Positions 58,890 to 64,000 of a stretch of DNA of 64,000 nucleotides are shown here, one piece after another. The stretch's first letter is position 1. Every line of letters begins with the position of its first letter. The notes below the pieces were generated by a model. That model was not told the origin of the DNA. It worked only from the letters and a program-made list of their open reading frames with translations, and made no database searches. Source of the DNA: Cocos nucifera (lineage: Eukaryota > Streptophyta > Magnoliopsida > Arecales > Arecaceae); contig QRFJ01000381.1 of NCBI GenBank assembly GCA_006176705.1, forward strand, positions 278,501-342,500. Direction: 5' to 3'. A program made the position numbers and the translations under genes.

Positions 58890-58897
58890 GCTCCGAC

Positions 58898-59787
58898 CAT
58901 TCAAACAGACATTGCTGGAGGATGCCAAATAGTAACTCAACTACTCCAGCAGTAGCAATAGTTTTAGACTACTCCTAGACCTCCCCATCCTACAAAATCC
59001 TACTACGAGAGGTTTAAGAAGCTCAATCTGTTACTTTTCAAGGATAGAGCTGATCCTTTAGCAACCGAAACATGGATTTAGGATATGGAGATAATGTTTG
59101 ATGCACTTCAGTTTCCCAAAGATGTAAAAGTGAGAGCGGTCATTTCAATGCTAAAAAAAAATGTTGAATTCTGGTAAACTGCTACCAAGACTACTCACGA
59201 AGATATGGCGAACTAGCTATACTAAGAAGAATTTAAAGAATATTTATAACCAATATTTTTTAGGATTTGTAAAATTGGAAAAGGAGAATGTCTAGCTCTG
59301 TGACAGACAGAAAACATCTCGGTGCTCAAATATGCTAATAAGTTTAATGAGCTAGGATGTTTTTGCCCCCATGTTGTCAAGTCTAAAAGAGACGACTAAT
59401 AGATTTGAGTAGGGTCTGAGATGCACAATCCGATCTCGTTTGTCTTCTCACCTCTTTAGCAATTGTAAAGATGGTTTGAAAAGAGCCCTAAAAGTTGAAT
59501 CTGACTTGAAGAGATGAAAGAAGGAAAGAGGTGACAAGTAGCCCAAACCGATAGACGACATGAAATTTGAATGACCATCCCGATCAAAGAGCCCGAGGGG
59601 CAATTCGAATAAGAAAAAATTTGAGGCTTGTGACTATTGTAAAAAGTTTCATGCTGGGCCTTATCCTAAGATGGGAGCTTACTTTTCTTGTAGTCGGGAT
59701 ATTTGGCATGGAACTACCCAAAAAGAAAGAAGAATGACTTCGGACCTACTAAATCTACTAATCAATGAAAAAATGAAAGTACACAGA
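58898..59787 (+). pseudogene. Second gypsy family, gag fragment, copy B (plus strand)
   Basis: The reading includes YYERFKKLNLLLFKDRADPL, then DMEIMFDALQFPKDVKVRAV, then a knuckle ACDYCKKFHAGPYPKMGAYF near 59622-59690. It has frequent stops. It is the same family as copy A but in opposite orientation. Its 5' part is separated by the hAT element, and its 3' part is cut by the LTR of Tat element 3 at 59788. Confidence 0.75.
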
Positions 59788-60694
59788 TGTTGGGGATAAA
59801 TCCCGTTCCTGCCGAAGCCCGGCCCGACGCTCAGCATAATGCAAACAGTAGCCACAGAAGAGCTTCAGCGCACTGGTCTAGCCGAACTCCTTCAGCCGGC
59901 CGAATTGCCTAGCGGCCGAACTCCCCAGCGCCCAGGCTTCGGGCCGAACTCCCTAGCGCCCAAACTCCGGGCCGAACTCCCACCGCCGGCCGAACTTCCT
60001 AGCGGCCGAGCTCCTTGGACTCCAAGGGCAGGACTTCTTCAGGAGACGGACTCCTCCCAGACACTCGTTCGGCCATCCGAGCTCCTACGAACCTCTCTGC
60101 GGCCGAGCTCCTCCCGGGCTTCCTCTTCAGCCGAACTCTCCTACAAGTCCGAACTCCTCTGGACAAACTGTCGCCTGCAACAAGACCGGACGATATGGCC
60201 GCCACGACTAACGATGCCTTCCTCTCCGTACCGAACTCCATGCGGCCCATGACTTGCCAGTATGGCTCCCACGATCCACCGGACGACGCCTTCCTCTCCG
60301 TACCGGACTCCATGCGGCCCACGACTTGCCAGTATGGCTCCCACGATCCACCGGACGACGCCATCCTCTCCATACCGAACTCCATGTAGCCCCAACGACT
60401 CTCTGCCAGGCGACATGGCCGTCACCATCAACCAAGCTCCGCCTATAAAGGACCCTTCAGATACGCCAAGGCTAGGCTCTCTGATCCCTAAGCTCTCCTC
60501 CTCATCTCTAAGCTCCGAAACTCATCCCGAGCACTCCATTCCTGTTGGCCGAAAACTGACTTGACCGTCGGAGGGTCCTGCCGGAGCCACCCCCCACCGA
60601 TTCCGGACGGGACTTTGTTTTGCAGGTCCCCGGCGGCGACCTCAGCGGCCTCGACTCCGGCGACCTCCGACGACGACGAGTCTCTGCACCAACA
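59788..60694 (+). repeat. 5' LTR of Tat element 3 (907 bp)
   Basis: Starts TGTTGGGGATAAATCCC and ends TCTCTGCACCAACA. It is shorter than the LTRs of elements 1 and 2, mostly through fewer copies of the GGCCGAACTCC-type internal units. Confidence 0.93.
60444..60449 (+). promoter_or_regulatory. TATA box of element 3 5' LTR
   Basis: CCGCCTATAAAGGACCC, in the context conserved among the three Tat elements. Confidence 0.7.
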
Positions 60695-60697
60695 GAT

Positions 60698-60714
60698 TGG
60701 CGCTAGAAGAAGGG
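60698..60714 (+). other. Candidate primer binding site (element 3)
   Basis: TGGCGCTAGAAGAAGGG, three bases after the LTR end, equivalent to 32471-32487. Confidence 0.6.
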
Positions 60715-60821
60715 CTGAACCTTCGAGGTTCCCTTGTTCTTGAAGGAGTGCTCGGCGACGATTTCCTTCTTCCCGCTCCGGATCCTTCCTCTTCCCCTTC
60801 AGGATTCCTTTCCCAAAAAAA

Positions 60822-62441
60822 ATGCCCCCCAGGAGAGCCTCGACCCGGCGATCGGCGGCCTCCGCAACCCGGTCCCGTTCGGGTCCGTCTGCTCCCGCTC
60901 CAGCCCCGGCGACCCGGGCTCGCTCTGTAGCCGCAGTGGACGCGAAGTAGTTCAGCCTGCTTGCCCAGCAGGTCCGTGATCTTACGGAGGTGGTGCAGGC
61001 GGTGCAGACCATGCAGTCGCGAGCCCCGGCACCAGCTCGACCGGCGCGGGATTCCCCGGAGTCCCGAGGTCCGGCCCAGGGGCGACCGGCGTGGACTACC
61101 CGACCTCCAGTCCCTGGAAGGGGAAGGCAACCGGGGGAGAGCCCCTGCTCGGACCACGGCTCGACCTAGGGAGAAGCTTCGCGCCCGTTCTGCGAGAAGA
61201 CCTTGGAGATCAAAGATCGCGAAGATCTCCTCGATCAAAGGCTCTTGGAAATGAGTCGACGCATAGAAGAACTTCGTCATACTCCTTCCGTGGTAATGAT
61301 ATTTGCGCTGACCCTCCTTTCTCGCAGAGAATTATGCAGGAACAGGTCCCGCCGAACTTCAAGCTCCCGCACTTCGAGAGCTATGACGGGACCACCGATC
61401 CGGTCGACCACTTGGAAGCCTTCAGGACAATAATGTTGCTCCATGGTGCGCCAGACGCCATCTTGTGCCGGGCTTTCCCCTCTACCCTCAAGGGAGCTAC
61501 CAGGAACTGGTACTCGGCGCTTAAGCCGAGCACCATCCAATCGTTTGACCAAATGAGTCAGCAGTTCGCGGCCCATTTCGTCAGTAGCAGGCGGCCGCGC
61601 CGAAGCTCGGATTCCTTGATGACCATCAGGCAGAAGGAGGGAGAATCCATCCGGGCTTATGTCATCCGGTTTAACGCGGCCGCACTGGAAGTCCGGAACT
61701 TGGACCAATCAGTCGTCATGGCCGCCCTCAAAGGCGGCCTTCAGAAGAACGACCTGCTGTTCTCCCTGAAAAAGAAATACCCCAGGAATTTCGCTGACAT
61801 GCTAGCTCGGACCGAAAGTTACGCCCGGGCAGAGGAGGCTTTCGAAGCCAAGGACAATGAAGCTCGCGACAAGCGACGAATCAGCGGGCCAGGAAGGCCC
61901 GCCGAAGAAAGGAAGCGGACCGAGACACGGCCGCGCTCCCGGACTCCCCCTAGTCGCGGGCGAGCCCGAACTTCCCCTCGGGCTCGGAGGCAGGGAACCC
62001 CCGACGGAAGGGCACGCCGAGGTTCCCCTCCGCGCCGAAGTCCTCCCCGACGACGATTTCACAGCTACGCCCCCCTCAACGCCCCGAAGGCCCAAGTGCT
62101 GATGGAGATCAAGGAACGACTTCCGAGGCCGGAGAGAATGCGTTCCCATCCCAACAGACGCAATCCCAACAAGTTCTGCCTCTACCACCGCGACCACGGT
62201 CACGACACTGAGTGCATCCAGCTCCAGGACGAGATCGAGGAGCTCGTCAGGCGAGGCAGACTTGGCCGATTCCTGCGAAGACGACCTGAAGAGCGAGAAG
62301 ATCAGCTGAGGGCGTTGCCGCCAAGTGGGGGAGACCAACAAGAGGATCGGCCGCCTCTCGGCGTCATCAACACTGTCTCGGGGGGGCCTTCAGCAGGAAG
62401 AGACCAGCGGATCCGAGGGACCGGCAAAGAGGCGGAGGACT
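60822..62441 (+). pseudogene. gag: gag of Tat element 3, frameshifted
   Basis: The ATG at 60822 opens MPPRRASTRRSAAS. In-frame TAG codons occur near 60948 and 61167. A 4-bp deletion near 61285 moves the frame; from there a long open stretch runs to 62497. It contains the capsid-like region (AFPSTLKGATRNWYSALKP, DQMSQQFAAHFVSS, MTIRQKEGESIRAYVIRFN), an Arg-rich segment (RTPPSRGRARTSPRARR) and a CLYHRDHGHDTEC motif followed by DEIEELVRRGRLGRF. A 1-bp insertion near 62385 shifts the frame before the protease. Confidence 0.88.
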
Positions 62442-64000
62442 GTGGAGCCCGTGACCTTCACCGAGGCGGACGGCTAGGGGATCCAGTTTCCGCATAACGA
62501 CGCGGTTGTAATCTCTTTGAACATCGCTGACTATGATGTGCGCCGCATTTTGGTGGATAATGGAAGCTCGGCAGACATTGTTCTACGATGCCTTCTCAAA
62601 AATGTCTCTGCCTGATGACCGCTTAGGGCCTGTGAATTCCCCCCTGGTAGGATTTGCTGACGGCGCCGTTTCGGTCGAAGGCATAATGACTTTGGCTGTG
62701 ACGGCGGGCCGACACCCAAAATTGGCCAAGGCGCAGGTCGACTTCTCAGTCGTGAGAACCCCATCCGCCTATAATGCAATCTTCGGACGATCCGATCTAA
62801 ATGCACTCCGGGCGGTAGTGTCAACCTACTACTTGAAGATGAAATTTCCGACGAGTCACGGAGTCGGCGAGATTAGAGGAGACCAAGCTCTGGCGAAGTA
62901 TTGCTACTCGATCACCCTACGCAGGGAGAACCAGCCCGACCCTTACCTTGTTGACGGGCTGGACGTCCGCGACGACCTCACCGAGCGGGGCGAGCCTGCG
63001 GAAGACCTCATCGCCGTGCCCTTGCATGACGAAAACTCGGGGCACGTGGTGCAGATCGGCTCCAACTTGGCGGCCGAGGTTAAGGAGCAGCTCGTCGCTT
63101 TCCTCAGAAGAAATGCGGACGTCTTCGCATGGACCCCAGCGGATGTACCGGGGATCGACGCCGAGGTCATGGAACATCGGCTGGCCGTCGATCCGAGGCA
63201 CCGGCCTATCAGAGAAAAGCTGCGCCACCACGCCCCGGAGAGACAGAAGGCGATCGTCGAAGAAGTAGACAAGCTCCTCAAAGCCGGACTCATCCGGGAA
63301 GTCACCTATCCGACGTGGGTCTCGAACGTGATTCTCGTCAAGAAGGCGAACAACAAGTGGAGGATGTGCATCGACTTCAAGAAGCTGAACAAGGTCTGCC
63401 CGAAGGACAGCTACCCCCTGCCCAGGATCGACCAGCTGGTGGACGCAACCTCGGGCCACGAGCTCCTCACCTTCATAGACGCCTTTTCTGGTTACAACCA
63501 GATACGCATGGCGCCCGAGGACGAAGAAAAGACCACCTTCATTACTGATCGAGGTCTCTACTATTACAGGGTCATGCCTTTCGGACTCAAGAATGCAGGG
63601 GCGACATACCAGCGCTTGGTCAACAAGGTCTTCAAGGGACAGATCGGCCGCAACATGGAGGTGTACGTGGACGACATGCTCGTCAAAAGTCGAGCTTCAA
63701 CAGACCACCTGGCCGACCTTGAAGAGACCTTCGGTACGCTCAGGAGGCACAAGATGAAGCTGAACCCGACCAAATGCGCCTTCGGCATGACCTCCGAAAA
63801 ATTCCTCGGGTTCATGGTGTCAAGACGCGGAATCGAGGCAAACCCCGAGAAAATCCGGGCTATTCGGAAAATGACTGCTTCGAAGACGATCAAGGAAGTT
63901 CAGCACCTGGCCGAAAAGGTGGCATCCCTAAGTCACTTCGTCTCAAGGTCGGCTGAGCGGTGCATGCCCTTCTTCCAAGTTCTCAGGCGACCGAAGGACT
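62442..64000 (+). pseudogene. pol: pol of Tat element 3: damaged protease, open reverse transcriptase (continues past window)
   Basis: The protease frame has a TAG at 62475-62477 and a 2-bp loss near 62577, just after ILVDNGSSAD. From there one frame is open without a stop to the last base of the window (about 1.4 kb). It carries the linker (FAWTPADVPGIDAEVMEHRL) and a full-looking RT: WRMCIDFKKLNKVCPKD, FIDAFSGYNQIRMAPED, FGLKNAGATYQRLVNKVF and YVDD at 63664-63675, then KFLGFMVSRRGIEANPEKI. All expected RT motifs are present, unlike in elements 1 and 2. The rest of pol is outside the window. Confidence 0.9.

Larger units (their letters stand above)
59788..64000 (+). mobile_element. Ty3/gypsy Tat-type LTR retrotransposon, element 3 (5' part; runs off the window)
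   Basis: The 5' LTR (59788-60694) is followed by a primer site, gag and pol up to the window end. The five bases before it are ACAGA (candidate duplication). Protein text is closely similar to element 2, but the RT region is intact here. Gag and the protease region carry stops and frameshifts. Confidence 0.92.

Noticed and set aside
1..64000. tRNA or rRNA genes, organellar inserts, prokaryote-type operons or defence systems
   Set aside because: None of the characteristic sequences was seen; gene structure and repeats are those of a plant nuclear genome.

Overview
This is a plant nuclear genome window, most likely monocot and plausibly palm-like. It holds parts of two host genes with phase-consistent GT-AG introns inside dense, nested transposable elements. 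The palm suggestion is an inference from repeat style, not a database result.

Layout, left to right. (1) 1-8808 is a degraded minus-strand Ty3/gypsy element of the Tat type (element 1), cut by the window edge: tandem arrays (1-1750), pol (1840-5681), gag (about 5700-7256), primer binding site and 5' LTR (7390-8808). (2) 9614-15264 is a complete CACTA (En/Spm-type) DNA transposon with TAG target duplications. It contains two large inverted repeats and a decayed TNP1/Transposase_24-like gene, and it sits inside what looks like an older LTR remnant (about 8809-16248). (3) 17175-30061 is the gene for transcription elongation factor SPT5 on the plus strand. I could place 22 coding exons (about 1,025 aa), all in phase, including one GC-AG intron and a hAT-type MITE in intron 5. 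(4) 30905-46800 is a minus-strand L1-type LINE of about 6.9 kb, split by a complete plus-strand Tat gypsy element (element 2, 31355-40346, with ATGGG duplications). (5) 47336-51215 carries the last two recognisable exons of a minus-strand plastidic glucose transporter-like gene, convergent with SPT5; its upstream exons were not found. (6) 52515-59787 holds two oppositely oriented, decayed copies of a second gypsy family (gag-protease) and a 4.6-kb hAT transposon (54302-58889, GCTCCGAC duplications). (7) 59788-64000 is the 5' part of a third Tat element (element 3, plus strand), whose reverse transcriptase frame is open up to the window end.

The only cellular functions seen are transcription elongation (SPT5) and a plastid-type sugar carrier. 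Everything else is mobile DNA, and target duplications let the nesting order be read for several insertions: element 2 is younger than the LINE, the hAT is younger than the gypsy copy it splits, and the CACTA is younger than the LTR remnant. The Tat elements share termini (TGTTGG...CCAACA), a primer site starting TGGCGCT, an LTR TATA box, and a pol with two RNase H domains. Elements 1 and 2 also share a roughly 115-bp tandem array between pol and the 3' LTR. No tRNA, rRNA, CRISPR array or prokaryotic system was seen.
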